Positions 8,702 to 18,124 are shown, counted from the first letter of the stretch. The stretch is 64,000 nucleotides of DNA from Acidobacteriota bacterium (GCA_021324935.1 JAJPIE010000045.1:62001-126000), one strand, 5' to 3'. The notes: a model not told the origin generated them from the letters alone. Translations and numbers: made by a program.

Positions 8702-9334
8702 CTAATTCATCGGGTGGTAGCGGCTCTCGAGAGCCGCGATCATCTCTTTTTCCAGCACTCCTCTCGAATTCAGTGGCCAGGTAGTGGCTGGCTGCTTCAT
8801 CGTCGTGTCCGTGGACTTCCCATCCCCTTCGAATTGCGCCGAAATCTGCACGCGCACAAAACCTCCACCGATGTCCACCGTGCGCACCACGATCGCGGAC
8901 TTGCCATCCTCAAAATCCACAGGCTGAATCAAAACCTTTGTGTCGGCGTACTTCTCTAATTCCTCGGTATTCAAATAGCGGACAAACGTCCAACTGTCTT
9001 CCGTCGCGTGATTCTCATGAATCCGCCATTGCAGGTCGCGCGCCACCGCCTGCAGTGCCTCCTGCACTTCCAGCGGCTCGCCTTTGACTTCAATGCAAGC
9101 CGGCGCTGGCTGCAGTGGAAGTGGGTGCTTCGTCTTGCTGGCTTGTTTCTGTTTCCCGCTTGGCGCCAGCACCGGATTCGCGGTGCAGGACCGGGTTGTG
9201 GCACTTGCTGTGCTCGTAGGCGTGGCATTTTGCGCCGGGTCCTGCGCGCTCGCACACACGGCGACACTCAAGACCAATCCTGCCAGAAGGACTTTCGAAA
9301 AAACCTGGGAACACAACGGTAACTTGCTCTGCAT
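8702..9334 (-). CDS. Exported hypothetical protein
   Basis: The start at ATG 9334 gives a 210-residue product with a signal peptide (MQSKLPLCSQVF, hydrophobic LLAGLVLSVAVCASAQ, cleavage near residue 31). A low-complexity Thr/Ala/Ser linker and a Lys/Pro-rich segment follow. The C-terminal half (about residues 80-210) is a compact mixed alpha/beta domain with ATEDSWTFVRYLNTEELEKYAD and VVRTVDIGGGFVRVQISAQFEG. No catalytic motif, haem motif or membrane segment was seen and the family was not recognised. It sits between the multihaem cluster and the pyrimidine operon on the same strand, separated from both by about 100 to 300 bases, so it is probably transcribed alone. Confidence 0.65.
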   Translation of the reverse strand: MQSKLPLCSQVFSKVLLAGLVLSVAVCASAQDPAQNATPTSTASATTRSCTANPVLAPSGKQKQASKTKHPLPLQPAPACIEVKGEPLEVQEALQAVARDLQWRIHENHATEDSWTFVRYLNTEELEKYADTKVLIQPVDFEDGKSAIVVRTVDIGGGFVRVQISAQFEGDGKSTDTTMKQPATTWPLNSRGVLEKEMIAALESRYHPMN

Positions 9335-9438
9335 ACTGCCGAGCCTACCGGATGCGCCGCACCGGATGCAATCGGGGAATTTGGTTGCACCCAATTCGCT
9401 AACCAAACGTCGCCGTTGGTCCGCGTCCGAAAAAGACT

Positions 9439-10800
9439 TCAGCGCGCCCCAACCGGCTCCGCTGCCTTGGCAACTCCAGGCTTCCCCAGCGCCGCATCCA
9501 CCAACTGCAACCCTTCTTCAATCGCGTCGAGCCCCTGACTCAACTCGGCTTCGTTGATAATCAGCGGCGGGCAAACCCAAAGGAAGTTGAATCGGCTAAA
9601 CGCGTAAACATGCTTCGACTTCAAATGCGCCGCCAGCTTGCCCATCTCCGGGCTGGTCCCGTTGAACGGGGCCAACGGCTCCTTCGTCGCCTTGTCCTTT
9701 ACCAGATCCAGCACGCTAAACAGCCCCTTGTAGCGCACATCTCCGACGCAAGCGTATTTCTTCTTCATCGCTTCCAGCCGCGACGCCAGGTACCTTTCCT
9801 GTTTCTCAACGTTCTCAAAAATCTTCTCTTCTTCATAGATCCGCAGGTTAGCCACCGCCGCCGCGCAACACACCGGGTGCCCGCTATAGGTCAATCCACC
9901 CCACAGCATGTTGTTCTCGAAATGTTTTGCGATCTTGTCCGACACGATCACCGCGCCCAGCGGCATGTACCCGCTCGTCAATCCCTTCGCGCAGGAAATA
10001 ATGTCCGGCTTGATTCCGTAATGCTGCGTTGAAACCCACTTCCCCGTGCGCCCAAATCCTGCCATCACTTCATCATCAATCAGCAGGATCTCGTATTTGT
10101 CGCAAAGCGCACGCAACTTCGGATAGTAATTGTCCGGCGGAACAAGCAAACCATTCGAGCCGGTGATGCCCTCCACCAGGACCGCCGCAATCGTGTGCGG
10201 TCCCTCCATTTGGATCACTTCTTCAATATGGCTCACGCATTCGCGGTGGCAGGTTGCCACCTCTTGCCCGAACGGGCAGCGATAACAATACGGATCAAAC
10301 ACCCGCACAATGCCCGGAATTCCAGGCTCCACGGGCCAGCGCCGCGGATCGCCGGAAGCGCTCATCGAACCCATCGTCGCTCCGTGGTAGCTCCGATAAC
10401 GCGTGATGATTTTGTCGCGCCCGGTGAACAAGCGAGCCATCTTCATCGCGTTTTCGTTTGCTTCCGCCCCGCCCAACGTGAAAAAAGCCTTCGCCAAGCC
10501 CGTCACCTCCGCCAATTTCTTGCCCAGTACGCCGCGCGGCTCGGTCGCGAAGCTCGGCCCGGCGAAGCACAGCTCATCCACCTGCTTCTTGATCGCGTCC
10601 AGCATTTTCGGATGCTGGTGCCCCACGTTCAAATTGATCAGTTGCGAGCTGAAGTCCAGCCATTTGTTGTCGTCGCCGTCCCAGAACCACACGCCCTGTC
10701 CGCGCTTCATGTGAATCGGATTCGATGTCCCTTGTACCGACCACGAAAACATTGTATAGTCGCGGTTTTCTTGCACGATTTTTTGCGATTTGGCGTCCAT
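9439..10800 (-). CDS. Class III PLP-dependent aminotransferase, probable beta-alanine:pyruvate (or taurine-type) transaminase
   Basis: The 453-residue protein has the full class III fold. GGAEANENAMKMAR (about 110-123) binds the PLP phosphate, SYHGATMGSMSASG follows, IDDEVMAGFGRTG (about 241-253) contains the Asp that contacts the pyridine nitrogen, and SCAKGLTSGYMPLGA holds the Schiff-base Lys272. A four-Cys stretch (YCYRCPFG...CHREC) at 172-188 occurs in related enzymes. It is the last gene of the pyrimidine operon, 22 bases after the carbamoylase, and would convert beta-alanine to malonate semialdehyde with pyruvate or another 2-oxo acid. Substrate is inferred from context; taurine or GABA are alternatives. 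Confidence 0.85.
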   Translation of the reverse strand: MDAKSQKIVQENRDYTMFSWSVQGTSNPIHMKRGQGVWFWDGDDNKWLDFSSQLINLNVGHQHPKMLDAIKKQVDELCFAGPSFATEPRGVLGKKLAEVTGLAKAFFTLGGAEANENAMKMARLFTGRDKIITRYRSYHGATMGSMSASGDPRRWPVEPGIPGIVRVFDPYCYRCPFGQEVATCHRECVSHIEEVIQMEGPHTIAAVLVEGITGSNGLLVPPDNYYPKLRALCDKYEILLIDDEVMAGFGRTGKWVSTQHYGIKPDIISCAKGLTSGYMPLGAVIVSDKIAKHFENNMLWGGLTYSGHPVCCAAAVANLRIYEEEKIFENVEKQERYLASRLEAMKKKYACVGDVRYKGLFSVLDLVKDKATKEPLAPFNGTSPEMGKLAAHLKSKHVYAFSRFNFLWVCPPLIINEAELSQGLDAIEEGLQLVDAALGKPGVAKAAEPVGAR

Positions 10801-10822
10801 TTTTGTTTCCTTCCAGCCGAAT

Positions 10823-12067
10823 TCAGCGTCTTTCCAAAATCCAGTTCATCGTTTTGTCGGCCAGGCGGTCCAGCGCCGCTACCGACATTTCCAAGTGCTC
10901 TTCTTTCGTGTCCTCGATTTTGTTGTGGCTGATGCCGCGCAAAGATTGCACAAACATCATAACCGTTGGAATTCCCGCACGCGAGACCTCCGCAGCGTCG
11001 TGCAGCGGGCCGGAAGGCAGCCGATGCGAAGCGCCGGCGACCTCCTTCACGGACTGCTCGCACAATTCCAGCAGATGCGCATGGAACGGGATCGGCTCGA
11101 TGCTCCAGATCCGGGACCATTCCACCGTGCATCCCTCTTCCTTGGCGAATCGCTGGCTGGCTTCCTGCGCCTCGCGGAGCATCTGCGCCAGCACCTTCGC
11201 ATCCAGGTCGCGCTGGTCCAGCGTCGCCTCGGCTCGGCCCACCACCGCGGTCACAATTCCGGGAAACGTCTTCAAACTTCCCATCGTGCACACCGCGTCT
11301 TCGTGTCTCCCCGCAATCGCGCGAATTTCCAGTGCCAACTTGGCCGCTGCCGCCAGCGCGTCGCGCCGCAACTTCATCGGCGTTGCGCCCGAGTGCGCTT
11401 CCTGTCCGTGAAACCTGATCGCATGCCGTTCCACGCCCTTGGTGCCCAGCACCACGCCCAGCGGCAAGCCCATTTTCTCGAGCACCGGCCCCTGCTCGAT
11501 GTGCAATTCCAGGTACGCGGCCGCGTTCGTGCGTTCCTTCTCCGCCTCGGGAAAACGATCCATGTGCACGCCGCACCGCTTCAGCGCATCTTCCATCGTT
11601 ATTCCGTCGCGGTCCGTGCGCACCCGGTCGGCTGCAATCGAGTGCGTGCCCGCAAACGCGGAAGAGCCCAGCAGGCTGCGTCCAAAGCGCGCCCCTTCTT
11701 CATCCGCCCAATCCACCAACCGCACCGTCAGTGGCGGCTTTCCCTTGAATTCCGTGTGAATGCGCCGCAGGACTTCCAGCCCCGCCAGTACGTTCAGGCT
11801 GCCGTCCAGCCAGCCGCCATTCGGCACCGAATCCAGATGTCCGCCGATGAGCAATGTTTTTTCCGAAGCGCCGCTCAGTGTCACCCAGTTGTTGCCCGCC
11901 GCATCGTAATGATGCTCGATGGGCATCCCCACGAGTTTCGTCGCGAACCATTTCCGCGCCTTCAGCCACACGTCGGTCCACGCCACGCGCTGTGCGCCGT
12001 TTTCATCCGATGTCAGCTCGCGCAGTTCCTTCAGTTCCGCAACTGTTCGTTTTGGATTTAGACTCAT
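10823..12067 (-). CDS. Zn-dependent amidohydrolase, probable N-carbamoyl-beta-alanine amidase
   Basis: A 414-residue M20-family hydrolase of the hydantoinase/carbamoylase class. Visible motifs are GGHLDSVPNGGWLDG (His77 and Asp88, metal ligands), DWADEEGARFGRSLLGS (Glu123/Glu124, catalytic and metal), LELHIEQGPVLE (His189, Glu191, Gln192, typical of carbamoylases rather than peptidases) and RGISHNKIED near the C-terminus. The expected reaction is hydrolysis of N-carbamoyl-beta-alanine to beta-alanine, CO2 and ammonia, the third step of reductive pyrimidine breakdown. Allantoate amidohydrolase or N-carbamoyl-L-amino-acid hydrolase are relatives, but the dihydropyrimidinase and PreAT neighbours favour the pyrimidine substrate. 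Confidence 0.88.
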   Translation of the reverse strand: MSLNPKRTVAELKELRELTSDENGAQRVAWTDVWLKARKWFATKLVGMPIEHHYDAAGNNWVTLSGASEKTLLIGGHLDSVPNGGWLDGSLNVLAGLEVLRRIHTEFKGKPPLTVRLVDWADEEGARFGRSLLGSSAFAGTHSIAADRVRTDRDGITMEDALKRCGVHMDRFPEAEKERTNAAAYLELHIEQGPVLEKMGLPLGVVLGTKGVERHAIRFHGQEAHSGATPMKLRRDALAAAAKLALEIRAIAGRHEDAVCTMGSLKTFPGIVTAVVGRAEATLDQRDLDAKVLAQMLREAQEASQRFAKEEGCTVEWSRIWSIEPIPFHAHLLELCEQSVKEVAGASHRLPSGPLHDAAEVSRAGIPTVMMFVQSLRGISHNKIEDTKEEHLEMSVAALDRLADKTMNWILERR

Positions 12068-12100
12068 AAAATGGTCGCCTGTGCCATTTCACTCCTGTGG

Positions 12101-12120
12101 CACAGGCACTCTTGCCTGTG
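12101..12120. repeat. Intergenic palindrome, CACAGGCA family
   Basis: CACAGGCA and TGCCTGTG form an 8-bp stem with loop CTCT between the carbamoylase start and the dihydropyrimidinase stop. It shares the core of the elements at 8601 and 36374. Confidence 0.65.
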
Positions 12121-12204
12121 TACCCGCTCCGCAGAGGATCTCAGTAACTCGAACTCGCTCCGCAATACCCGCCTCATATCGCGCAACTCAATCCTTCCCC
12201 AACT

Positions 12205-13584
12205 CTAAAAATACGCTGCTTCCCTCTTCAGCATACGCCCGCGGCCGCGCTCTCCGATAAACTTTCCATCCTTCACCTGGATCTTCCCCCGCACGGTGAC
12301 CACCGATGGCCGCCCCTCAATCGTCATGCCTTCAAACCCGCTGTAATCGTTGTTGACATGGTGCGTCTTCGCCGAAATCACGCCGCGATAATCGGGATCG
12401 TATATCACCAGGTCGGCGTCGCTGCCAATCGCGATTGTTCCCTTGCGCGGGTACAGCCCGAACAATTTTGCCGGCCGCGTGCTTGCCGCATCCACGAAAC
12501 GCTCCAGGTCCAGCCGCCCGCGTTTCACGCCATGGGTGTAGAGCAGATTCACGCGATCCTCGATCCCCGGAATGCCGTTGGGAATCGCGGTAAATGCATC
12601 CTTCCCCAGCAGCTTCTGCTCCGTATCAAATGGACAATGATCCGTACCCACCGTATCGATCAGCCCGCGATTCAGCGCGCGCCATAGCACGCCCAGATTG
12701 TGCTCTGCCCGCAGCGGTGGCGACATCACATGCTTCATTCCCTCCACGCCCGGCCGCTCCGCGCAGGATTTATCCAGCAAAAAGTGCGGGATCACCGACT
12801 CGATGAAGAGATTCACCCCGCGTTCTTTTGCCGCCAGCGCCGCCCTCAGCGCCGGCTCGCAGGAAAGATGCACCACGTAGCCGGTCGCCTTGGTGGTTTC
12901 CAGGAACGTCGCGAACCTTCCCGTGCCTTCCGCCTCCACCGATTCCGGCCGACTCGGCTCGTGCCACTCCGGCCCCGTCTTGCCTTCGCTCAGCAGCTTC
13001 GCCTGCAACTGCGCCACAAGCTCCGCGTTCTCGCAGTGCGCCGTCACAATCACACCCAGTTGCCGCGCCAGCGTCAGCGTCTGGTACATCTCCTCGTCGG
13101 TCACGCCGAAAAAATTCTTGTACGATAGAAAAATCTTGAACGAAGTCGTCCCATCCGCCACGATTTCCCGGAGCTGCCCCGGCGTCTCCCTCTCAAACTT
13201 CGTCACCGACATGTGAAACGCGTAATCGCAAGCGCTCTTCCCTTCCGCCTTCGACTTCCACAGCTTGTAGCCCTCCAGCGCGTCGTCGTTGCGGTTGGGG
13301 CAGCACATCTCGATGTACGTCGTCGTCCCGCCAATCAGCGCAGCGATGCTCCCCGTCTCATGCGTATCCTTGGCAAACGTGGCCATGAACGGCAAATAAA
13401 TATGCACGTGCGGATCGATGAACCCGGGAAATATCAGTTTCCCGCTCGCGTCCACAATCTCCGTCCCCGCCGGTGCTTCGAGATTCTTGCCAATTCGCGT
13501 GATCGTCTCATCCTCGGCGTAAATATCCGCCTTCTCCCGCGCGCCGACAGTGACAATATCTCCATTCTTAATCAGCAAGGCCAT
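12205..13584 (-). CDS. hydA: Dihydropyrimidinase / D-hydantoinase
   Basis: A 459-residue cyclic amidohydrolase. All six metal-site residues of the family are present at canonical positions: His59 and His61 in DPHVHI, the carboxylated Lys150 in TSFKIFLSYK, His183 in TAHCENAEL, His239 in VVHLSCEP and Asp315 in GTDHCPF. It opens the ring of dihydrouracil and dihydrothymine to the N-carbamoyl-beta-amino acids. Gene order PreT, PreA, this enzyme, carbamoylase follows the pathway order. The remaining start region MALLIKNGDIVT is typical of the N-terminal beta sandwich. Hydantoinase activity on other substrates is possible, but the operon argues for pyrimidine catabolism in the cytoplasm. Confidence 0.93.
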   Translation of the reverse strand: MALLIKNGDIVTVGAREKADIYAEDETITRIGKNLEAPAGTEIVDASGKLIFPGFIDPHVHIYLPFMATFAKDTHETGSIAALIGGTTTYIEMCCPNRNDDALEGYKLWKSKAEGKSACDYAFHMSVTKFERETPGQLREIVADGTTSFKIFLSYKNFFGVTDEEMYQTLTLARQLGVIVTAHCENAELVAQLQAKLLSEGKTGPEWHEPSRPESVEAEGTGRFATFLETTKATGYVVHLSCEPALRAALAAKERGVNLFIESVIPHFLLDKSCAERPGVEGMKHVMSPPLRAEHNLGVLWRALNRGLIDTVGTDHCPFDTEQKLLGKDAFTAIPNGIPGIEDRVNLLYTHGVKRGRLDLERFVDAASTRPAKLFGLYPRKGTIAIGSDADLVIYDPDYRGVISAKTHHVNNDYSGFEGMTIEGRPSVVTVRGKIQVKDGKFIGERGRGRMLKREAAYF

Positions 13585-13616
13585 GGCAAGCTCCCCGAAA
13601 TTTCTTCTTTAGGAGG

Positions 13617-13657
13617 CGGGGCTTCGGCCCCCGCAGATCGCCTCTAAAATAGGGCTT
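13617..13657. repeat. Intergenic hairpins with GGGGC-TTCG-GCCCC and GGGCTTTAGCCC
   Basis: Two small palindromes lie in the gap between the dihydropyrimidinase start and the PreA stop. The second contains the CTTTAG core shared with elements near 27.4, 36.3 and 42.0 kb. Confidence 0.55.
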
Positions 13658-13675
13658 TAGCCCCTGAAGAGACTT

Positions 13676-15061
13676 TTAATGAATTTGAATCCCCATCTTC
13701 GCCCGGTATTCCTTCATCTTCTCCCAATCTTCAGTGACCTCCCGCTGCTTCTGCGTCAATTCCTCCCAAGTCAACGAAGGCCGTTCCGGCGGCTCCTCCA
13801 CCATTTGGATGCAGTTTTCCACCGGGCAGACGTTGAAGCACAATCGGCAGCCCACGCAATCCTCTTCGCGCACCTTCACCATCGGCCGCGTGCTCACCGC
13901 CGCTTCTTTCCCGTTTGAACGCACGTCGTAGCTTCCTGGCGGCACCACGCTGCCATCCTTCGCAATCAGGTCAATGCACTGGTGCGCCGTATCATTGCAC
14001 GCTACGTAACAAAGGTCGCAACGAATGCATTTTTCCTGATCGATCCGCGCCACCGCCTTGAACGACAAATCAAAATTCTTGAAATCCGAAACGCGATGGA
14101 CGCTCTTCCCGACAACTTCCGGAATCGTCTGGAAGCCCTTCTCATCCATCCAATTCGCAAGTCCGTCGCACAAATCCTCGATAATCCGGAATCCGTAATG
14201 CATCACCGCCGTGCACACCTGCAAACTGCTCGACCCCAGCAGCAAAAACTCCGCGGCGTCGGCCCAAGTGGATATTCCGCCCATCCCCGAAATCGGCAGC
14301 CTGGACTTCGACACCACCTCATCTGTCCCTAGGGCCGAAAGCATGTTCAGCGCGATCGGCTTCACCGCGGGCCCCGCATAACCGCCGTGGCCACCTTTTC
14401 CACCGATATTCGGCACCAGTTCCAGCGTATTCAGGTCCACACCAATAATCGAATTGAGCGTGTTGATCAGTGACAGTGCGTTCGCTCCCGCCGCCACCGC
14501 CGCGCGTGCGGGCATCACGATGTTCGAAATATTTGGGGTCAGCTTTACGATCACGGGAATTTTCGCCACCTGCATCACCCAGCCGGTGATTCGTTCACAG
14601 TATTCTGGCACCTGCCCCACCGCGCTGCCCATCCCGCGTTCGCTCATCCCGTGCGGGCAGCCATAGTTCAACTCGATCCCATCCGCGCCCGTGTCTTGAA
14701 TTTTCCTGATGATTTCGTGCCACGCTTCCGGCTTCGATTCCACCATCGCGGAGACGATCACCGCTCGATCCGGCCACGCGCGCTTCACTTCCGCAATCTC
14801 GCGCAGATTCTGCTCCAGCGGCCGGTCGGAGATCAACTCCACGTTGTTGATCGCCAGCATCTTCTGCCCGCCGTAGTGCCACGCTCCATATCGGTTGGAT
14901 ACGTTCAGCACCGGCGCCCCGATCGTCTTCCACACCGCTCCACCCCAGCCCGCTTCAAACGCGCGGTGCACCTGCGCTCCCGAATTCGACGGCGGAGCCG
15001 AAGCCAGCCAGAACGGATTTGGCGAACGGATGCCCGCGAAGTTGATCGACAGATCAGCCAC
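13676..15061 (-). CDS. preA: Dihydropyrimidine dehydrogenase, FMN/Fe-S subunit PreA
   Basis: The start is taken as GTG 15061 (VADLSINFAG), which overlaps the end of preT by 8 bases; an upstream ATG would extend into preT without homology-like sequence. The 461-residue protein has a dihydroorotate-dehydrogenase-like FMN barrel (residues 1-330) with NYGCPHGMSERGMGSAVGQ at about 132-150. Two C-terminal [4Fe-4S] ferredoxin motifs follow: CIRCDLCYVAC (Cys345, 348, 351, 355) and CVGCRLCFNVC (Cys402, 405, 408, 412). With PreT it reduces uracil and thymine to the dihydro forms. The position of the mammalian active-site Cys (in GLACGQ) reads Val here, which from memory is also seen in plant and bacterial homologues. 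Confidence 0.93.
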   Translation of the reverse strand: MADLSINFAGIRSPNPFWLASAPPSNSGAQVHRAFEAGWGGAVWKTIGAPVLNVSNRYGAWHYGGQKMLAINNVELISDRPLEQNLREIAEVKRAWPDRAVIVSAMVESKPEAWHEIIRKIQDTGADGIELNYGCPHGMSERGMGSAVGQVPEYCERITGWVMQVAKIPVIVKLTPNISNIVMPARAAVAAGANALSLINTLNSIIGVDLNTLELVPNIGGKGGHGGYAGPAVKPIALNMLSALGTDEVVSKSRLPISGMGGISTWADAAEFLLLGSSSLQVCTAVMHYGFRIIEDLCDGLANWMDEKGFQTIPEVVGKSVHRVSDFKNFDLSFKAVARIDQEKCIRCDLCYVACNDTAHQCIDLIAKDGSVVPPGSYDVRSNGKEAAVSTRPMVKVREEDCVGCRLCFNVCPVENCIQMVEEPPERPSLTWEELTQKQREVTEDWEKMKEYRAKMGIQIH

Positions 15062-16379
15062 GGCCCACCAACCTTTCGTGAATCGCCCGCGCCGCAATTT
15101 TGCCGTCCTGCACCGCCATCACCGTCGATGCGGCGCCTACAGCACGAATACAATCTCCGCCCGCATAGACTCCCGGCAAGCTTGTCTGCAAAGTTTCATC
15201 CACCGCGATGTAGCCCCGGTGGAGCTTCAGGTTCAACCGCGCTGCCAATGAGCTCTTTTCCTGCCCGATTGCCTTCACCACTTGGTCGCCCTCAATCACG
15301 AAGTGCGAGCCTTCCACCGGCCGTGGCGCTGGCCGGCCCGAAGCATCCTTCGGCCCCAAAACCATGTGCACGCACTCCAGGCCCGCCACGACTCCATTCT
15401 TCACGTGCACGCGGATTGGCTGTGACAAAAACTCAAACCGCACGCCCTCTTTCTTGATGAAATCGTATTCATGCGGATACGCGGTCATTTCGCTCGCTGT
15501 GCGCCTGTAGATCATCGTCACGTGCTCGGCGCCCAGGCGTTTCGCGATCGTCGCGCAATCAATCGCCGTGTTTCCCGCGCCGATCACCACCACGTTTTTC
15601 CCCACTTTCAGCGCGTGGCCATTCATCTTGCTCTGCTCGATGTAGTCCAAACCATCCAGGATCTGCTCTTCGCCGGGAATCCCCAGGTTCGGCGTCGCTC
15701 CAAGCCCCAGCCCCAGGAAAACGGCACCAAAGTTCGACTGCAATTCCGCCAATTGCAAATCCTTCCCGATTTCCCGGTGTGTCTCCACGCGCACGCCCAG
15801 CCGCTCGATCATCTCCACTTCGGCCAGCGCGATCACCACAGGCTCGCGCAACCCGATAATGCCAAACGTCGAAAGCCCGCCGGCGTACTCTCTCTTTTCA
15901 AAAAGGGTGACCTCATGCCCTCGCTTGGCCAGTTCTCCCGCGCAGGAAAGTCCCGCGGGCCCTCCGCCCACCACTGCAACCTTCTTCCCCGTCGGCGCCG
16001 CTTTCGCAAAAACATCCGCCCCTTTGCAATAAATGTAGTCCATCGCAAAACGTTGCAGACGTCCGATGGCGATCGGCTTGTGCTCCGATCCCAGCACGCA
16101 CGCGCCTTCGCACAATTCCTGCACCGGGCACACACGCGCGCAGGTCGCGCCCAGCAGGTTTGACTCCAGTATCGTTCGCGCCGATCCGCGCAAATTTCCC
16201 GTATAAATTTTCTTGATGAATTTCGGTATATCGATGTGCGTCGGGCAGGCGTGCGTGCAGGGCGCGTCGAAGCACATCAGGCAGCGCGTCGCTTCCACCA
16301 GCGCCTCGTGCGGTGTCAGTGGCGGCAGCGCCTCTTTCAGCGCCTCGCGGTCCGCTGTCCATGCGGCATTTTCGTTCAA
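15054..16379 (-). CDS. preT: Dihydropyrimidine dehydrogenase, FAD/NAD(P) subunit PreT
   Basis: A 441-residue GltD-like oxidoreductase subunit. The N-terminal Fe-S domain shows CLMCFDAPCTHACPTHIDIPKF and GATCARVCPVQELCEGACV (about 34-100). A FAD-binding GGGPAGLSCAGELAKRGHEV follows near 135-155, an NAD(P)-binding IGAGNTAIDCATIAKRLG near 265, and GVYAGGDC near the end. It passes electrons from NAD(P)H to PreA. The start is TTG at 16379 behind a strong GGAGGG ribosome-binding site; no in-frame ATG is available nearby. It is translationally overlapped with preA downstream, as expected for subunits made in equal amounts. Confidence 0.92.
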   Translation of the reverse strand: MNENAAWTADREALKEALPPLTPHEALVEATRCLMCFDAPCTHACPTHIDIPKFIKKIYTGNLRGSARTILESNLLGATCARVCPVQELCEGACVLGSEHKPIAIGRLQRFAMDYIYCKGADVFAKAAPTGKKVAVVGGGPAGLSCAGELAKRGHEVTLFEKREYAGGLSTFGIIGLREPVVIALAEVEMIERLGVRVETHREIGKDLQLAELQSNFGAVFLGLGLGATPNLGIPGEEQILDGLDYIEQSKMNGHALKVGKNVVVIGAGNTAIDCATIAKRLGAEHVTMIYRRTASEMTAYPHEYDFIKKEGVRFEFLSQPIRVHVKNGVVAGLECVHMVLGPKDASGRPAPRPVEGSHFVIEGDQVVKAIGQEKSSLAARLNLKLHRGYIAVDETLQTSLPGVYAGGDCIRAVGAASTVMAVQDGKIAARAIHERLVGRG

Positions 16380-16483
16380 ATCACCCTCCCTCCGATGTCT
16401 GTTGCTCAGGATCGCACTGCCGATAATGCAGGAAGGTTAATTCTGCGGCGGTTTTCTTTCCATCTCCTTCTTCTTGGCCGTTG

Positions 16484-17899
16484 CTATGCTCTCATGGGCT
16501 GGCGGAACGGCTGCATCAATAGATAATACAGCCCGCCGGAAATGAAGAAGCCTACGAACCATGCGTAATCATACAGCCAACGCACCGCCGGAATCAGCAC
16601 GCCCATCACGGCCACGCCCACGCCAATAGCCAACGCCAACAGCGCCCGGCCGTTGAATCCGCCCTTATACTCGTATTTCCCGCCGCGCCGGTAGAGTGCC
16701 TCCGCGTCCAACTGCCGCCTTCGCACCAGGTAATAGTCAAAAATCATGATCCCCGCGATCGGCCCCAGCAGCGCCGAGCAACCCACCAGCCATCCGAAAA
16801 TATACGAGCTGAAATCCGTCAGCAATTTCCACGGCATCATCAAAATCCCCGCCACTCCCGTAATTAATCCGCCGGTGCGAAACGAAATCAGGCTCGGCCG
16901 CAAATTCGAAAAGTCGTTCGACGGCGACACCACGTTTGCCGCCACGTTCGTATTCAGCGTCGCGATCAGCAGCGCGACCAGCGCCACAATCGCCACCACC
17001 GGCTGGTTGAACTTTCCCAACAGCACCACTGGGTCCCAGATGGGCTCTCCGAAAATCACCACCGACGCAGACGTCACCGCCACGCCGATGAACGCGTAGA
17101 GCGTCATGGCGGTCGGCAACCCCATCGCCTGCCCCGCCATCTGCGCCCGCTGCGATTTCGCGTACCGCGTGAAATCCGGAATATTCAGCGCCACCGTCGA
17201 CCAGAAACCCACCATCCCAGTCAACGATGGAATAAAGAAACGCATAAATTCGCCCGTCGTCCGGAACTTGCTCTCTGCATGTAATACGGGGCCCAGCCCC
17301 CCCGCCTTCCTTGTGATCCACCCCAGCAGCAGCAACCCCACAATCAGCATGAACGGCGCGCCGATGCCCTCGAGAAATTTGATCGTCTCGATGCCCTTCC
17401 AGATCACCAGCATATTGACGCCCCAGAAAAAAAAGAAGCACACCCAATGCGTCCCCGGGTAGTTCGCCGCTCCCGGCCACACGATCCGCAGCATCGAGTA
17501 AATCGCTTCTCCGCCGATCCAAGACTGAATCCCGAACCACCCGCACGCCACCAACGCGCGCAGCACCGCCGGCACATTCGCACCCCGCACCCCAAAAGAA
17601 GCCCGCACAAACACCGGAAACGGTATTCCATACCGCGTCCCGGCGTGCGCGTTCAGCAGCATCGGAATCAGCACAATCAAATTGCCCAGCAGAATCGTCC
17701 CCACTGCTTGCGTCCAGTCCATCCCGCCCGCAATCAACCCAGAGGCCAGCATGTACGTGGGAATGCACACGCTCATCGCCACCCAAAGCGAAGCGTAGTT
17801 GTACGTTCCCCAGGATCGTTTTTCGATCGGTATCGGCGCGAGATCGCGATTGTAAAGCGAGGGATCGACGTTGGTAAGTTGCATTTCGCTAGGCTGCAT
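16484..17899 (-). CDS. NCS1-family nucleobase/hydantoin/allantoin transporter
   Basis: A 471-residue membrane protein with about twelve hydrophobic helices. Family hallmarks include the N-terminal LAPIPIEKRSWGTYNYASLWVAMS, typical of cation-symporting NCS1 permeases, and GGMDWTQAVGTILLGN; the fourth-segment region GVRGANVPAVLRALVACGWFGIQSWIGGEAIYSML also fits. ATG 17899 was chosen over an upstream TTG. It is the first gene of the pyrimidine operon, about 100 bases before preT, so the substrate is probably uracil, thymine or a dihydropyrimidine/hydantoin. Exact specificity cannot be read from the sequence. Confidence 0.87.
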   Translation of the reverse strand: MQPSEMQLTNVDPSLYNRDLAPIPIEKRSWGTYNYASLWVAMSVCIPTYMLASGLIAGGMDWTQAVGTILLGNLIVLIPMLLNAHAGTRYGIPFPVFVRASFGVRGANVPAVLRALVACGWFGIQSWIGGEAIYSMLRIVWPGAANYPGTHWVCFFFFWGVNMLVIWKGIETIKFLEGIGAPFMLIVGLLLLGWITRKAGGLGPVLHAESKFRTTGEFMRFFIPSLTGMVGFWSTVALNIPDFTRYAKSQRAQMAGQAMGLPTAMTLYAFIGVAVTSASVVIFGEPIWDPVVLLGKFNQPVVAIVALVALLIATLNTNVAANVVSPSNDFSNLRPSLISFRTGGLITGVAGILMMPWKLLTDFSSYIFGWLVGCSALLGPIAGIMIFDYYLVRRRQLDAEALYRRGGKYEYKGGFNGRALLALAIGVGVAVMGVLIPAVRWLYDYAWFVGFFISGGLYYLLMQPFRQPMRA

Positions 17900-18124
17900 T
17901 TCCACCCCGAGAATAAACTCTATGTAGAGGCGCAAGCGTATCGGAAGCCCCGAAAAAATTCCACCTTTCGCACTCCGCCGAGGGCCCCTCCGAGGTAGCG
18001 TCTGCGTCCAGCAGGCCAGCGCACTTCCGCCGCCCTCGATATTCGCCGTTATCTCAGGTCCTGTTCTTGATCCCCAAATTTGTCTCGTGGCGGGCGACTT
18101 CTCCCGAACGCAAAGTCGCCCTGA

